Origin: a virus
Virus record (IMG/VR): IMGVR_UViG_3300024346_008907
Coordinates: 1 to 24,412 of that record
Direction: 5' to 3' (one strand)
Length of the DNA stretch: 24,412 nt
In this document: piece by piece, positions 15,781 through 24,283 of the stretch
How the letters are laid out: each line of letters begins with the position of its first letter
How positions within the stretch are numbered: the stretch's first letter is position 1
Notes under the pieces: generated by a model
Seen by the model: the letters and a program-made list of their open reading frames with translations, nothing else
The model's database searches: none
Told to the model about the DNA's origin: nothing
Program-made: the position numbers and the translations under genes

Positions 15781-16638
15781 ATGGCTAGAGTAAGTTACTC
15801 ACAATACGGAATGTACACAAGTTGTCAAGAACAGTTTAAGTTAAACTATATTGATAAACTCGGTACAAGTTCTGCTAACATTCACACAATTTTTGGTTCT
15901 GCAATGCACGAAACTATCCAGCATTTCTTGGAGGTTATGTATAGTATAACTAAAAAACAAGCACTTCAATTAAATCTTGAAGGTATGTTGAAGGATAAGT
16001 TGGTAGAACATTTTAAATCTGAAAAAGAAAAGATGGGTGGTGAACTACCTTGTACTCAAGAAGAACTTGGTGAGTTTTATGAGGATGGTCTTTTGATTTT
16101 ACAATATTTCAGAAACAAATTAGACAAGTTATATTCTAAAAGTGGATTTCGTTTGGTGGCAATTGAGATGCCACTTAATGCAGAAATAAAACCAGGTGTT
16201 CATTTCATCGGTTTCATTGATATTGTATTAGAAGACCTATCCGATAATACAATCATTATCATTGACTTAAAAACCTCAACCAAGGGTTGGTCTCAATATC
16301 AGAAAAATGATAAGGTTAAAACTTCACAAATGTTATTATACAAGAAGTTTTATTCTGAAAAGTATAATTTACCCCTTGACCAAATTCAAGTGGAATATCA
16401 GATTCTTAAAAGAAAAATCTTTGAGGGTGCCGATTTTCCAATTCCAAGAATTTCTAAATTTGTTCCTGCAAATGGTAAACCTTCTGTAAACAAAGCATGG
16501 GATGGGTTTTTGGAATTCGTTAATTCTGTATATGGTGAAGGTGGTGAAGTTATTCAAGAAAATTTTCCACCAAACAAAGGTAAAGCATGTGATTGGTGTG
16601 AGTTCAAAACAAGAAAACTTTGTTCAATTTGGAAATAA
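15781..16638 (+). CDS. PD-(D/E)XK nuclease, Cas4/RecB-like, with Fe-S cysteines
   Basis: 285-aa nuclease. The fold motifs are GSAMHE (39-44, His43), GFIDIVLED (144-152, Asp147) and the catalytic IDLKTS (161-166, Asp162 and Lys164), followed by a Gln-containing QMLLYKK helix (QxxxY) at about 183-189. One cysteine near the N terminus (Cys15 in YTSCQEQFK) and three near the end (Cys270, Cys273, Cys281) form the four-cysteine arrangement of Fe-S-bearing Cas4/AddB-type nucleases. It likely degrades or processes DNA ends in phage recombination or host DNA breakdown. There is no CRISPR array or other cas gene here, so a CRISPR role is not implied. It has its own promoter. Confidence 0.9.
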   Translation: MARVSYSQYGMYTSCQEQFKLNYIDKLGTSSANIHTIFGSAMHETIQHFLEVMYSITKKQALQLNLEGMLKDKLVEHFKSEKEKMGGELPCTQEELGEFYEDGLLILQYFRNKLDKLYSKSGFRLVAIEMPLNAEIKPGVHFIGFIDIVLEDLSDNTIIIIDLKTSTKGWSQYQKNDKVKTSQMLLYKKFYSEKYNLPLDQIQVEYQILKRKIFEGADFPIPRISKFVPANGKPSVNKAWDGFLEFVNSVYGEGGEVIQENFPPNKGKACDWCEFKTRKLCSIWK

Positions 16639-16662
16639 TTTTTCCTTTTTTATAAATTTATA

Positions 16663-16688
16663 TATATTTATATAAAATAACAAAGGAG
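16663..16688 (+). promoter_or_regulatory. AT-rich promoter-like stretch and strong Shine-Dalgarno for the RHH gene
   Basis: TATATTTATA begins at 16663 and the same ten bases occur at 908, upstream of the HNH gene. AAAGGAG (16682-16688), with a four-base spacing to ATG 16693, is the clearest ribosome binding site in the window. The HNH gene also has an SD-like AAGGA. A proper -33 TTTG is lacking, so this may be a second promoter class or simple AT richness. Confidence 0.4.
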
Positions 16689-16692
16689 AGTT

Positions 16693-16896
16693 ATGGCAAA
16701 TAAAACCGAAACAAGATTAACAACAGTAAAAATCGTAAAAGATGTTTACTCAAAATTTAAAAGAATTTCGTTTGATTCTAATATCACACTACAAAAATTA
16801 GTAAATCGTTCAGTAAACAAATATATTGAAGATGAAAATTTTAGAGACGAAATTAACAATTACACCGAATTACAAACAAGTGGTTCACAATTTTAA
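16693..16896 (+). CDS. Ribbon-helix-helix-like DNA-binding protein, 67 aa
   Basis: 67-aa protein with the plan of Arc/MetJ-type regulators. A short strand (RLTTVKIVKDVY, residues 8-19) is followed by a helix (SKFKRISFDSN), a turn, and a second helix (LQKLVNRSVNKYIED, about 33-47). Such proteins dimerise through the strand and bind operator DNA. It is the first gene of the glycosyltransferase and sugar operon, ten bases before the first GT4, so autoregulation of that operon is a reasonable inference. Candidate operators are the dyads found at the phage promoters. Its strong Shine-Dalgarno is unlike those of its neighbours. Confidence 0.72.
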   Translation: MANKTETRLTTVKIVKDVYSKFKRISFDSNITLQKLVNRSVNKYIEDENFRDEINNYTELQTSGSQF

Positions 16897-16906
16897 ATCA
16901 AAATAA

Positions 16907-18298
16907 ATGACGGAAGTAAAAAAGAAAAAGAAGATTCTTTTATTATCAGATGATTTAAGGATGTCATCTGGTATTGCAACAATGTCCAAAGAATTAGTAT
17001 TTGGTACATTAGAACATTATGATTGGGTACAATTAGGAGCTGCAGTTGACCATCCAGAGAAGGGTAAGGAAATTGACCTCGGTGAAGATGCTCGTAAAAT
17101 TAGTGGTATCGAAGATGCTTCTCTTAAAATCATTCCATGGAGTGGTTACGGGGATGCAAATATTCTTCGTGAACTAATTATGAGGCATCAACCCGATGCA
17201 ATCTTACACTTTACTGACCCAAGATATTGGAGATGGTTGTATGAGATGGAAGCAGAGTTAAGACAAAATGTTCCAATTCTTTTTTACCACATTTGGGATG
17301 ACTTACCCGACCCAAAATACAATAGAGATTATTATGAATCATGTGATTGGTTGGGCTGCATCTCAAAACAAACCTATGGTATCGTTAATCGTGTTGGTAA
17401 GATTGAATCAGAAACAATTAAACCATTAGAAGATTGGCAAGTTTCTTATGTACCACATGGTATTAATGCAAATCTATATAAACCAACTGAAGTACCCGAA
17501 GATTTTAGAAAACAAATTCTTGGTGATAAGGATTATAAGTTTGTCCTTTTTTGGATGAACCGAAACATTAAGAGAAAACAGCCATCAGATGTAATTTGGG
17601 CATTCTCTAAATTTGTAGATGGATTACCACAAGAAGATAAGGATAAGGTTTGTTTGGTAATGCACACTGCACCAATAGACCAAAATGGTACTGATTTATT
17701 CAAAGTTGCAGAAACACTTGCACCTGGTTGTGATATTAAGTTCTCTGACCAACGAATCACACAAGAACAATTAAACCTATTATATAACATTTCAGATGTT
17801 ACAATCAACATTGCTGGTAATGAAGGATTTGGTTTAGTTACTGCAGAATCAGTTATGGCAGGAACACCGACAATTGTAAATGTTACAGGTGGATTACAAG
17901 ACCAATGTGGATTTAAGGTAGATGGCAAATATCTAACTGCAGATGATTATATTGAAATAGGTTCTCTACATGATTGGAGAAAGTGGGAAGATAAAGTAAC
18001 ACATGGTGAATGGGTTAAACCGGTTTGGTCAAGAGTTCAAACTATGGTAGGTTCAGTTCCAACTCCTTATATCATTGACGATAAAGTTGATATTTACGAA
18101 GTAACTGATGCAATTCGTTATTGGTATGATATTCCACGTGAAGAAAGAATAAAACGAGCATTAGTTGGTAGACAAGAATTTTTGGGTGAAATGGGATTGA
18201 GTAGAGAAAACATGTGTAAAACACTTGTCGATGGAATCGAAACCACTTTCAAAAATTGGAAACCGAAGAAAAAGTTTAATGTTTATAAAATCAGATAA
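16907..18298 (+). CDS. Glycosyltransferase family 4-like (GT-B fold)
   Basis: 463-aa GT-B glycosyltransferase. The N-terminal Rossmann-like start is KKILLLSDDLRMSSGIATM (8-26), with the small-residue loop typical of GT4. YHIWDDLPDPKYN and CISKQTYGIV mark the acceptor half, and SYVPHGINANLYKP the domain hinge. The donor-binding motif NEGFGLVTAESVMAGTP at about 303-320 has the E-x7-E pattern. Retaining transfer from a nucleotide sugar is expected; donor and acceptor are unknown. It follows the RHH gene and its stop overlaps the next start as TAATG. A second, distinct GT4 lies at 18569. Confidence 0.92.
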   Translation: MTEVKKKKKILLLSDDLRMSSGIATMSKELVFGTLEHYDWVQLGAAVDHPEKGKEIDLGEDARKISGIEDASLKIIPWSGYGDANILRELIMRHQPDAILHFTDPRYWRWLYEMEAELRQNVPILFYHIWDDLPDPKYNRDYYESCDWLGCISKQTYGIVNRVGKIESETIKPLEDWQVSYVPHGINANLYKPTEVPEDFRKQILGDKDYKFVLFWMNRNIKRKQPSDVIWAFSKFVDGLPQEDKDKVCLVMHTAPIDQNGTDLFKVAETLAPGCDIKFSDQRITQEQLNLLYNISDVTINIAGNEGFGLVTAESVMAGTPTIVNVTGGLQDQCGFKVDGKYLTADDYIEIGSLHDWRKWEDKVTHGEWVKPVWSRVQTMVGSVPTPYIIDDKVDIYEVTDAIRYWYDIPREERIKRALVGRQEFLGEMGLSRENMCKTLVDGIETTFKNWKPKKKFNVYKIR

Positions 18299-18576
18299 TG
18301 AGTAAACCAATTTTCATCGTTCGCTTTCCTGGTTATTGGACAATGAGTCAAGTTGAAGTATCTCGTGAAGCGATATACAAAATGAAAGATTTAAACGAAG
18401 ATTATCATGTAATGGTTTTACAGGATAATGAAGTAGAATCTATTAGATTTGAATGTTATAATTCACCACACGAACCAGAAAAATTGGAAAATATAACTAA
18501 ACTTACTCAAATATCAATTGAGAGATGTTTAAGACAAGAAGAAGAACGAAGAATTAAAGAATTAGAAAATGAATAA
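18298..18576 (+). CDS. Unknown protein between two GT4 genes, 92 aa
   Basis: I do not recognise this 92-aa protein. It begins KPIFIVRFPGYWTMSQVEVSR, continues with a strand containing YHVMVLQDN, and ends in a long charged helix (QEEERRIKELENE) that could be a coiled coil. It overlaps the upstream gene by one base and the downstream GT4 by eight bases, so it is certainly placed for co-translation. A small alpha/beta protein serving the glycosyltransferases or merely carried with them is equally possible. Confidence 0.75.
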   Translation: MSKPIFIVRFPGYWTMSQVEVSREAIYKMKDLNEDYHVMVLQDNEVESIRFECYNSPHEPEKLENITKLTQISIERCLRQEEERRIKELENE

Positions 18577-19828
18577 ACCACTATTAGTATTTCAAGCACC
18601 TATCGCTACTCGTTCGGGGTATGGCGACCATAGTAGAGACATCCTTAAATCTCTTTTTGATTTGGATAAGTATGATGTCAAAATTGTACCAACGAGATGG
18701 GGGAATACTCCACAAGACCAAATTGACCCTCAAACAGAATTTGGTCAAAAGATATTACAAAATATTGTAACTAAATTAGATAGGCAACCTGATATTTACA
18801 TACAAGTTTCAGTTGCAAATGAATTTAGAAAACTTGGTAAATACAACATCGGTATTACTGCTGGAGTTGAAACTACCGTTGCACCAAAAGAATTTTTAGA
18901 TGGTGGTAATCAAATGGATTTGATTATTACTCCTTCTGAATTTACCAAAGATGTGTTGGTTAAAACATCTTATTCTCAAGTTGATAAGAATACTCAACAA
19001 GTTTTAGGTGAAATCAGATTACAAAAACCAGTTGAGGTTTTATTTGAAGGAGTTGACACTACAATTTTTAGTTCAAAGTCGTCAACTTCGGTATTGGATT
19101 CAGTTGATACTGATTTTAATTTTTTATCAGTAGGACATTGGTTAGGTGGTGATTTAGGACAAGATAGAAAAGATATGGGAATGGTTGTTAAAACATTCTG
19201 TACTGTATTTAAGGGTTTACCAAAAGGAAAACAACCTGGTTTAATTTTAAAAACATCGGGTGCAGGATTCTCGGTAGGTGAGAGAGAAACTATGGCTCAG
19301 AAAATTAAAGACCTTACATCGGAGTTTGGTGATTCATGTCCTCCAATACATTTAGTGTGGGGTGATTTATCAGAATCGGAACTAAATTCACTATACAACG
19401 ATGCTAAAATAAAAGCAATGGTTTCATTTACCAAAGGTGAAGGATATGGCAGACCTTTGGCAGAATTCGCAACAACAGGTAAACCAATCTTGGTTTCTAA
19501 TTGGTCGGGTCATTTAGATTTCTTACCAAAAGAAAATGCAGTTTTACTTGAAGGAGAGCTTAAAGAAGTTCATCCAAGTGCTGCAAATCAATTCTTATTA
19601 AAAGAATCAAAATGGTTTACCGTTGATTATAGTAAGGCTGCTCAAAAAATGTTTGATGTTCATAAAAATTATAATACTTATTTAGAAAAGTCAAAAGGAT
19701 TGAAGACAAACATTCAAAAGAACTTTACATTAGATAAGATGACTCAAAAGTTGGATGAAATTTTATCCAAGTATGTTAAGGTTCAACAAAAGATTGAGTT
19801 GAAATTGCCTCAAATCAAAAAACTATAA
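18569..19828 (+). CDS. Glycosyltransferase family 4-like, second copy (GT-B fold)
   Basis: 419-aa GT-B glycosyltransferase. The start KPLLVFQAPIATRSGYGDHSRDI (3-25) has the glycine-rich N-terminal loop. IGITAGVETT and LIITPSEFTKDVL lie in the acceptor domain, and VLFEGVDTTIFS is the domain hinge. NFLSVGHWLGG opens the donor domain, and KGEGYGRPLAEFATTGKP at about 288-305 is the donor-binding E-x7-E site. It differs clearly from the GT4 at 16907, so the two are not a recent duplication. Stop and next start share TAATG. Donor and acceptor unknown. Confidence 0.92.
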   Translation: MNKPLLVFQAPIATRSGYGDHSRDILKSLFDLDKYDVKIVPTRWGNTPQDQIDPQTEFGQKILQNIVTKLDRQPDIYIQVSVANEFRKLGKYNIGITAGVETTVAPKEFLDGGNQMDLIITPSEFTKDVLVKTSYSQVDKNTQQVLGEIRLQKPVEVLFEGVDTTIFSSKSSTSVLDSVDTDFNFLSVGHWLGGDLGQDRKDMGMVVKTFCTVFKGLPKGKQPGLILKTSGAGFSVGERETMAQKIKDLTSEFGDSCPPIHLVWGDLSESELNSLYNDAKIKAMVSFTKGEGYGRPLAEFATTGKPILVSNWSGHLDFLPKENAVLLEGELKEVHPSAANQFLLKESKWFTVDYSKAAQKMFDVHKNYNTYLEKSKGLKTNIQKNFTLDKMTQKLDEILSKYVKVQQKIELKLPQIKKL

Positions 19829-20352
19829 TGAGTTATACAAGACAATATAAATCATTTCTAAAACCTGAAAAGAGAATTTCTCGTAGTCAGATAAAACCAA
19901 GAAATATTTATCGTATAACCACTTACACAGGTGGTGACCCGGTAACTAAAAGTGGTGAAGATGCAAGATATGTTTTTGTAATTGGTATAGTTGATGGTAA
20001 AGCTCATTGCATTAAATTAAATGAAATAAAACCATTAGATTTTACCAATTTCATAAATAAATTACGAGATAAAAGAATACCAATTGGCTCAGACCAAATG
20101 TTAATGTTGTTGTTAAAAAAGTTTTCAGTAGATGGAAAATCTTTATTTGAATCTTATATAAAAAACGATTCAAAAATTTACTCATCAAAGTTGGGTAATT
20201 ATAGAACATATCTACTTGAAAGTATTCAAAATGTATATGAAATCAGATTTGAAGAAGATTTCTTACGAGAACTATTTAAAGAAGGTTCTACACAATCAAC
20301 AAGACAAGAAGTAATAACAAATGAAATAAATGAAGATATAGATAATGAATAG
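19828..20352 (+). CDS. Unknown phage protein, 174 aa
   Basis: 174-aa protein without recognised enzyme motif. The N terminus is basic (SYTRQYKSFLKPEKRISRSQIKP). A beta-rich middle reads RYVFVIGIVDGKAHCIKLNEI. A helical part (FINKLRDKRI, LMLLLKKF) follows, and the C terminus is acidic (TNEINEDIDNE). The strand with VDGKAHCIKLNEI recalls small beta-barrel proteins conserved in large T4-like phages, but the function is not known to me. It overlaps its neighbours by one and eight bases, inside the sugar operon. Confidence 0.78.
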   Translation: MSYTRQYKSFLKPEKRISRSQIKPRNIYRITTYTGGDPVTKSGEDARYVFVIGIVDGKAHCIKLNEIKPLDFTNFINKLRDKRIPIGSDQMLMLLLKKFSVDGKSLFESYIKNDSKIYSSKLGNYRTYLLESIQNVYEIRFEEDFLRELFKEGSTQSTRQEVITNEINEDIDNE

Positions 20353-21343
20353 AGTATTAATTACAGGAGTAGCAGGACTACTTGGTTCACGATTAGCAGA
20401 TTGGTTAATTGAAAATAAAGAAGATGTTATAGTTTGTGGTATTGATGATTTGAGTGGTGGGTATAAAGAAAATATACATCCTCAAGTTCTCTTTTATCAA
20501 ATGAATCTTACCGAACACCCAATTGAAGAAGTTTTTGAAACTTTTAAACCTGATTATGTATTTCACTTTGCTGCTTATGCTGCCGAAGGCCTTTCTCCAT
20601 TCATCAGAGAATATAATTATGTAAATAACTTGCAAGCAACTGCTGCAATAGTAAATAATTGTATTAAACATGATGTTAAACGATTGGTATTCACATCTAC
20701 TCTTGCAGTTTATGGACATGGTTATGGTGGTATTTTCGATGAAGCTCAAATTCCAAAACCAATTGACCCATACGGTGTTGCAAAGTATGGATGTGAGATG
20801 GATATTCAAATTGCAGGTGAACAGCATGGATTAGATTGGTGTATTATCAGACCACATAATGTTTATGGAGTAAAACAAAACATTTGGGATAAGTACCGAA
20901 ATGTCTTGGGGATTTGGATGTTCCAACATTTAAACGGACAACCAATGACAATCTTTGGTGACGGTGAACAAACTCGTGCATTCTCATTCATTGATGATTC
21001 ATTAGAACCACTTTGGAATGCAGCAATAAGACCTGAAGCATCCAAGGAGATTATTAACTTGGGAGGCATTGAAGAAATTTCAATCAAATATGCATCAGAA
21101 GTTTTAAGAGAAGTTATTGGTGAAGGTGAAGTTATTCATTTAGAAGGAAGACATGAAGTAAAACATTCTATTCCAACCTTCCAAAAATCAGTAGATATAT
21201 TAGATTTTAAACATCAAACAAACTTGAAAGAAGGTTTAACACAAATGTGGGAGTGGGCACAAAAACAACCGATGCGAGAAAGATTTGTGTGGCCAGAATA
21301 TGAATTAGAAAAGGGTATTTATTCTTTTTGGAAAAATAAATAA
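20345..21343 (+). CDS. NAD-dependent sugar-nucleotide epimerase (extended SDR, GalE-like)
   Basis: 332-aa extended short-chain dehydrogenase/reductase. The NAD-binding loop is TGVAGLLGSR (7-16), and HFAAYAAEG fits the conserved AA strand. The catalytic region reads FTSTLAVYGHG (about 114-124), with YGVAKYGCE (about 143-151) giving the Tyr-x3-Lys pair. RPHNVYG and a FGDGEQTRAFSFIDD stretch are typical of UDP-glucose 4-epimerases and related dTDP/GDP-sugar enzymes. It interconverts or modifies a nucleotide sugar that the surrounding glycosyltransferases may use. Exact substrate is uncertain. The start overlaps the 174-aa gene by eight bases, and the stop is followed directly by the next ATG. 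Confidence 0.92.
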   Translation: MNRVLITGVAGLLGSRLADWLIENKEDVIVCGIDDLSGGYKENIHPQVLFYQMNLTEHPIEEVFETFKPDYVFHFAAYAAEGLSPFIREYNYVNNLQATAAIVNNCIKHDVKRLVFTSTLAVYGHGYGGIFDEAQIPKPIDPYGVAKYGCEMDIQIAGEQHGLDWCIIRPHNVYGVKQNIWDKYRNVLGIWMFQHLNGQPMTIFGDGEQTRAFSFIDDSLEPLWNAAIRPEASKEIINLGGIEEISIKYASEVLREVIGEGEVIHLEGRHEVKHSIPTFQKSVDILDFKHQTNLKEGLTQMWEWAQKQPMRERFVWPEYELEKGIYSFWKNK

Positions 21344-21967
21344 ATGAAAACAATATCATTTGCAGTTACGGTTTGTAATGAAATTTTAGAGTTAACCAAA
21401 CTACTTAATTTTTTACAAAATACTATTAGAGAAGAAGATGAAATCGTAATTCAATACGATGAACAATCGGTTACTCAAGATGTTTTAGAGTATCTTGATA
21501 TTATGAAAAAAATGCATGGTTATACTATTGTAGGATTTCCTCTTAATAAAGACTTTGCAACTTATAAAAATAACCTAACCAAACATTGTACAAAAGATTA
21601 TATTTTTCAATTGGATGCCGATGAAATTCCACATGAAAATTTGGTAAGGTGGTTATCTGACGTATTGGATGATAATCCGGTAGATGTGATATTTGTTCCC
21701 CGAGTAAATACAGTTGAAGGTTTAACACAAGAACATATTCAGAAATGGAGATGGAGTGTTAATGAAAAAGGTTGGGTTAATTTTCCTGATTATCAACTTC
21801 GTATCTATCGAAGAACCGATGATGTTATGTGGATGAAACCTGTACATGAAACTATTACAGGTTATAACACTTTCTCTAACTTCCCTGCAGAAGAAGAATG
21901 GTCTTTATATCATCCAAAAGATATAGATAGACAAACTCGTCAGAATGAATTTTACGAAACTATATAA
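21344..21967 (+). CDS. Glycosyltransferase family 2, second copy
   Basis: 207-aa GT-A glycosyltransferase. It begins ISFAVTVCNEILELTKLL (4-21), has NKDFATYKNNL and the DADE metal site at 91-94, and later DYQLRIYRRTDDVMWMKPVHE, a C-terminal motif pattern of small GT2 proteins that modify LPS-type acceptors. There is no membrane helix. It is the last gene of the RHH-to-GT2 operon and is followed by a promoter at 21972. Acceptor unknown. Confidence 0.9.
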   Translation: MKTISFAVTVCNEILELTKLLNFLQNTIREEDEIVIQYDEQSVTQDVLEYLDIMKKMHGYTIVGFPLNKDFATYKNNLTKHCTKDYIFQLDADEIPHENLVRWLSDVLDDNPVDVIFVPRVNTVEGLTQEHIQKWRWSVNEKGWVNFPDYQLRIYRRTDDVMWMKPVHETITGYNTFSNFPAEEEWSLYHPKDIDRQTRQNEFYETI

Positions 21968-22003
21968 TATATTTGTAAAATATAAAAATAATTTGTATCT
22001 TTG
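21968..22003 (+). promoter_or_regulatory. Bacteroidota-type promoter (possibly tandem) for the UDP-sugar dehydrogenase operon
   Basis: TTTG at 21972-21975, 20-base spacer, TATCTTTG at 21996-22003 followed by TA. The -33 box is also the end of a TATATTTG (21968-21975), so a second, upstream promoter may overlap. ATATTT-GTA-AAATAT (21969-21983) is a dyad over the -33 box. The leader to ATG 22018 is about ten bases. Confidence 0.78.
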
Positions 22004-22017
22004 TAAAAAATAAAAAT

Positions 22018-22836
22018 ATGATATTAGGAATAGTAGGACAAGGTTTTGTTGGTAATGCAGTTTACCAAAAATTCAAAAATTATTATGAGGTAAAAACATT
22101 TGATTTAGATTCTTCTAAAGCAAATTCAACATTTGAAGAGGTTTCTGAATGTGATTATGTATTTGTTTGTTTACCAACTCCAATGAATTCGGATGGTTCA
22201 TGTAATACCGATATAGTAGAGGGTGTTATTAAACAACTCGATGAGATTGGTAAAACAAAAGGTATTGTAGTTAAATCAACAATCCCACCAGGAACAACTG
22301 AAAAGTGGAATGAAAAATATAACACTAATGTTATATTCAATCCAGAATTTCTTACCGAAAGAAATGCAGTTTCGGATTATGAAAATCAGAATAGAATTAT
22401 TTTAGGTGGTCCAAGACCAACCTCAACTGAATTGAAACAAGTATTTTCAAAAGTATTTCCAAAAGCACATATTATTAAAACCAATTCAACCTATGCTGAG
22501 ATGGTTAAATATACAACCAACACTTTTCTTTCAGTTAAAGTTTCTTTTGCAAACGAGATTTATCAGTTATGTGAAAAGGTTGGTGCAGATTACGATAAAG
22601 TAATTGAATATGCAACGATGGATGAGCGATTGGGAGAATCTCATTGGGGAGTTCCTGGCCACGATGGTGATTTTGGATTTGGTGGACATTGTTTCCCTAA
22701 AGACCTCTCTGCATTATTACATCTTACAAAAGAATTGGGTACAACTAATAATGTTTTAGAAGCAACTCAAAAAACTAATAATGAACTTCGTAAAAACCGT
22801 GATTGGGAAAGTATGAAGGGTAGAGCAGTAGTATGA
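22018..22836 (+). CDS. UDP-glucose/GDP-mannose dehydrogenase family, short form lacking the C-terminal domain
   Basis: 272-aa dehydrogenase. The NAD site is GIVGQGFVGNAV (4-15), followed by VCLPTPMNSDG and VVKSTIPPGTT. The central linker is AEMVKYTTNTFLSVKVSFANE, with the catalytic Lys/Asn region. The nucleophilic cysteine, Cys225, lies in GFGGHCFPKD. Family members usually have about 390-440 residues. Here the protein stops soon after the active-site cysteine, so the C-terminal UDP-binding Rossmann domain is missing. The frame is intact and the stop overlaps the next start (ATGA), which argues for a natural short form rather than a broken gene. It would oxidise a UDP- or GDP-sugar to the uronic acid if active. 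Confidence 0.88.
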   Translation: MILGIVGQGFVGNAVYQKFKNYYEVKTFDLDSSKANSTFEEVSECDYVFVCLPTPMNSDGSCNTDIVEGVIKQLDEIGKTKGIVVKSTIPPGTTEKWNEKYNTNVIFNPEFLTERNAVSDYENQNRIILGGPRPTSTELKQVFSKVFPKAHIIKTNSTYAEMVKYTTNTFLSVKVSFANEIYQLCEKVGADYDKVIEYATMDERLGESHWGVPGHDGDFGFGGHCFPKDLSALLHLTKELGTTNNVLEATQKTNNELRKNRDWESMKGRAVV

Positions 22837-23720
22837 AAATAACTTTTATATATGCATATGAAGGTGAAGAATGGTCAACACCAATGGCTATTGCAAAAGA
22901 ATTCGAATCACGAAATTGGGAAGTTGAATTCGTTTCCATAGGTTCTAATAGATTACAAAATTGGAATGATAAAGAACTTTCGAAATGGATTGAATCAAGA
23001 CCAAAAACTGATATAGTTCTTTTCATGGATTGGGGTAGATTTGACTCACCTTTACTTTATAAAAAATTAGTAGATGCATTTTGGATACAAGAAAGTGGAG
23101 ATGACCCTCAAAACTTTGAAAGAAATTATCCAAAATCATCTCGTTTTCATTTAACTCTTACACCTGATATGGACTCAATGGTTGAATATCAAAAAAGAGG
23201 AATAAATGCAGATTTTTGGACACACTTTGCAGACACACGAGTTCAGTATCCACTTCAGTTAGAACCTGAATATGTTGCAGTAACTACTCGTGGGGTTGGT
23301 AGTTCTGAATTTTTAGATACACTTACTCAACATGGTGGTGGTACTATTGGAAACAAAAATAATTTAGGTCCAAAAGAACATACTGAATTTTTAAATAAAG
23401 GTAAAATGGTTATTCAGAATTCAAGGTGGGGTGAAATTACTCGAAGAATTTTTGAAGGAATGGCATGTGGAAAACTCGTTCTATGTGATAGATTAAGCGA
23501 ATCAAAAAAAATACATGAACTATTTAAAGAAGGTGAAGAAATTGTATTCTACGATGATATAGTGGATTGTATTAATAAAATAAATTACTATCATCAGAAT
23601 GAAGATGAACGAGAGCGTATAGCTGAAAACGGATACAAAAAAGTATATACACATCATACTCAAAAACAAAGAGTTGATTATATTATAAAAAAATGGAACG
23701 AATTTAAAAATCATAAATAA
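22833..23720 (+). CDS. Glycosyltransferase, CgeB/Glyco_trans_1_2-like (GT-B)
   Basis: 295-aa GT-B protein. The C-terminal half carries the donor-side pattern of the Glyco_trans_1_2 group. RIFEGMACGKLVLCDRL lies at about 204-220, then KIHELFKEGEEIVFYDD, then ERERIAENGYKKVYTHHTQKQR. The N-terminal half, starting KITFIYAYEGEEWSTPMAIA, is more divergent. The sugar donor is unknown. Start overlaps the dehydrogenase stop as ATGA, and its stop overlaps the methyltransferase start as TAATG, so all three are coupled. Confidence 0.87.
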   Translation: MKITFIYAYEGEEWSTPMAIAKEFESRNWEVEFVSIGSNRLQNWNDKELSKWIESRPKTDIVLFMDWGRFDSPLLYKKLVDAFWIQESGDDPQNFERNYPKSSRFHLTLTPDMDSMVEYQKRGINADFWTHFADTRVQYPLQLEPEYVAVTTRGVGSSEFLDTLTQHGGGTIGNKNNLGPKEHTEFLNKGKMVIQNSRWGEITRRIFEGMACGKLVLCDRLSESKKIHELFKEGEEIVFYDDIVDCINKINYYHQNEDERERIAENGYKKVYTHHTQKQRVDYIIKKWNEFKNHK

Positions 23721-24283
23721 TGACATTTTCTGAATTTTACGAAGCATCGAAATTTAAAAGTGATAAAGGAACAACACACGACTATATCAACGGATTTTAT
23801 TCTGATGAATTTACACCTAAACGAAACGATAGATTATCAATATTAGAAATAGGAGTGCATAGAGGTCCTTCTATAAAGTTATTGAAGGATTGGTTTATAA
23901 ATTCTAATATAACCGGCATCGACCCATTTGGGGATGGATTGCCCGAAACCATGGCAGATGATATTAGAAAAATGGTAGATGCAACGATTATACAAGCCGA
24001 TGCATATACATCCGAAGTTTTGAATATGTTCAGAGATGATAGTATAGATTATTTAATAGATGATGGACCTCACACATTAGATTCTCAATTATTTTCAATA
24101 CAATTTTGGTTTCCAAAGGTAAAAACAGGTGGAACTATGATTATAGAAGATATCCAAAATTTTGATATAGATAAAAACAAAATAGATGATTTGTGTAACG
24201 AGTTAAATTTAAATTATCAACTTATTGATTTGAGACAAAATAAAAAAAGAAAAGATGACGTTCTTTTGATATTCAGAAAATAA
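23720..24283 (+). CDS. SAM-dependent methyltransferase, class I small-molecule or sugar type
   Basis: 187-aa class I methyltransferase. The opening SDKGTTHDYINGFY is common in methyltransferases of polysaccharide clusters. SAM motif I is ILEIGVHRGPS (41-51), with GIDPFGDG after strand 2, LIDDGPHTLDS as motif IV-like (about 113-123) and GGTMIIEDIQ as post-motif (137-146). Its place between two glycosyltransferases suggests O-methylation of a sugar, which is an inference. A protein or small-molecule target is possible. It lacks DNA methyltransferase motifs such as DPPY. Confidence 0.87.
   Translation: MTFSEFYEASKFKSDKGTTHDYINGFYSDEFTPKRNDRLSILEIGVHRGPSIKLLKDWFINSNITGIDPFGDGLPETMADDIRKMVDATIIQADAYTSEVLNMFRDDSIDYLIDDGPHTLDSQLFSIQFWFPKVKTGGTMIIEDIQNFDIDKNKIDDLCNELNLNYQLIDLRQNKKRKDDVLLIFRK

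Noticed and set aside
15781-16638. Evidence for a CRISPR-Cas system from the Cas4-like nuclease
   Set aside because: No repeat array, Cas1, Cas2 or effector gene is present, and phages often carry stand-alone Cas4/RecB-like nucleases.
16907-19828. The two GT4 genes as a recent tandem duplication
   Set aside because: Their N-terminal loops, hinge and donor motifs differ clearly and the lengths are 463 and 419 aa, so they share only the fold family.
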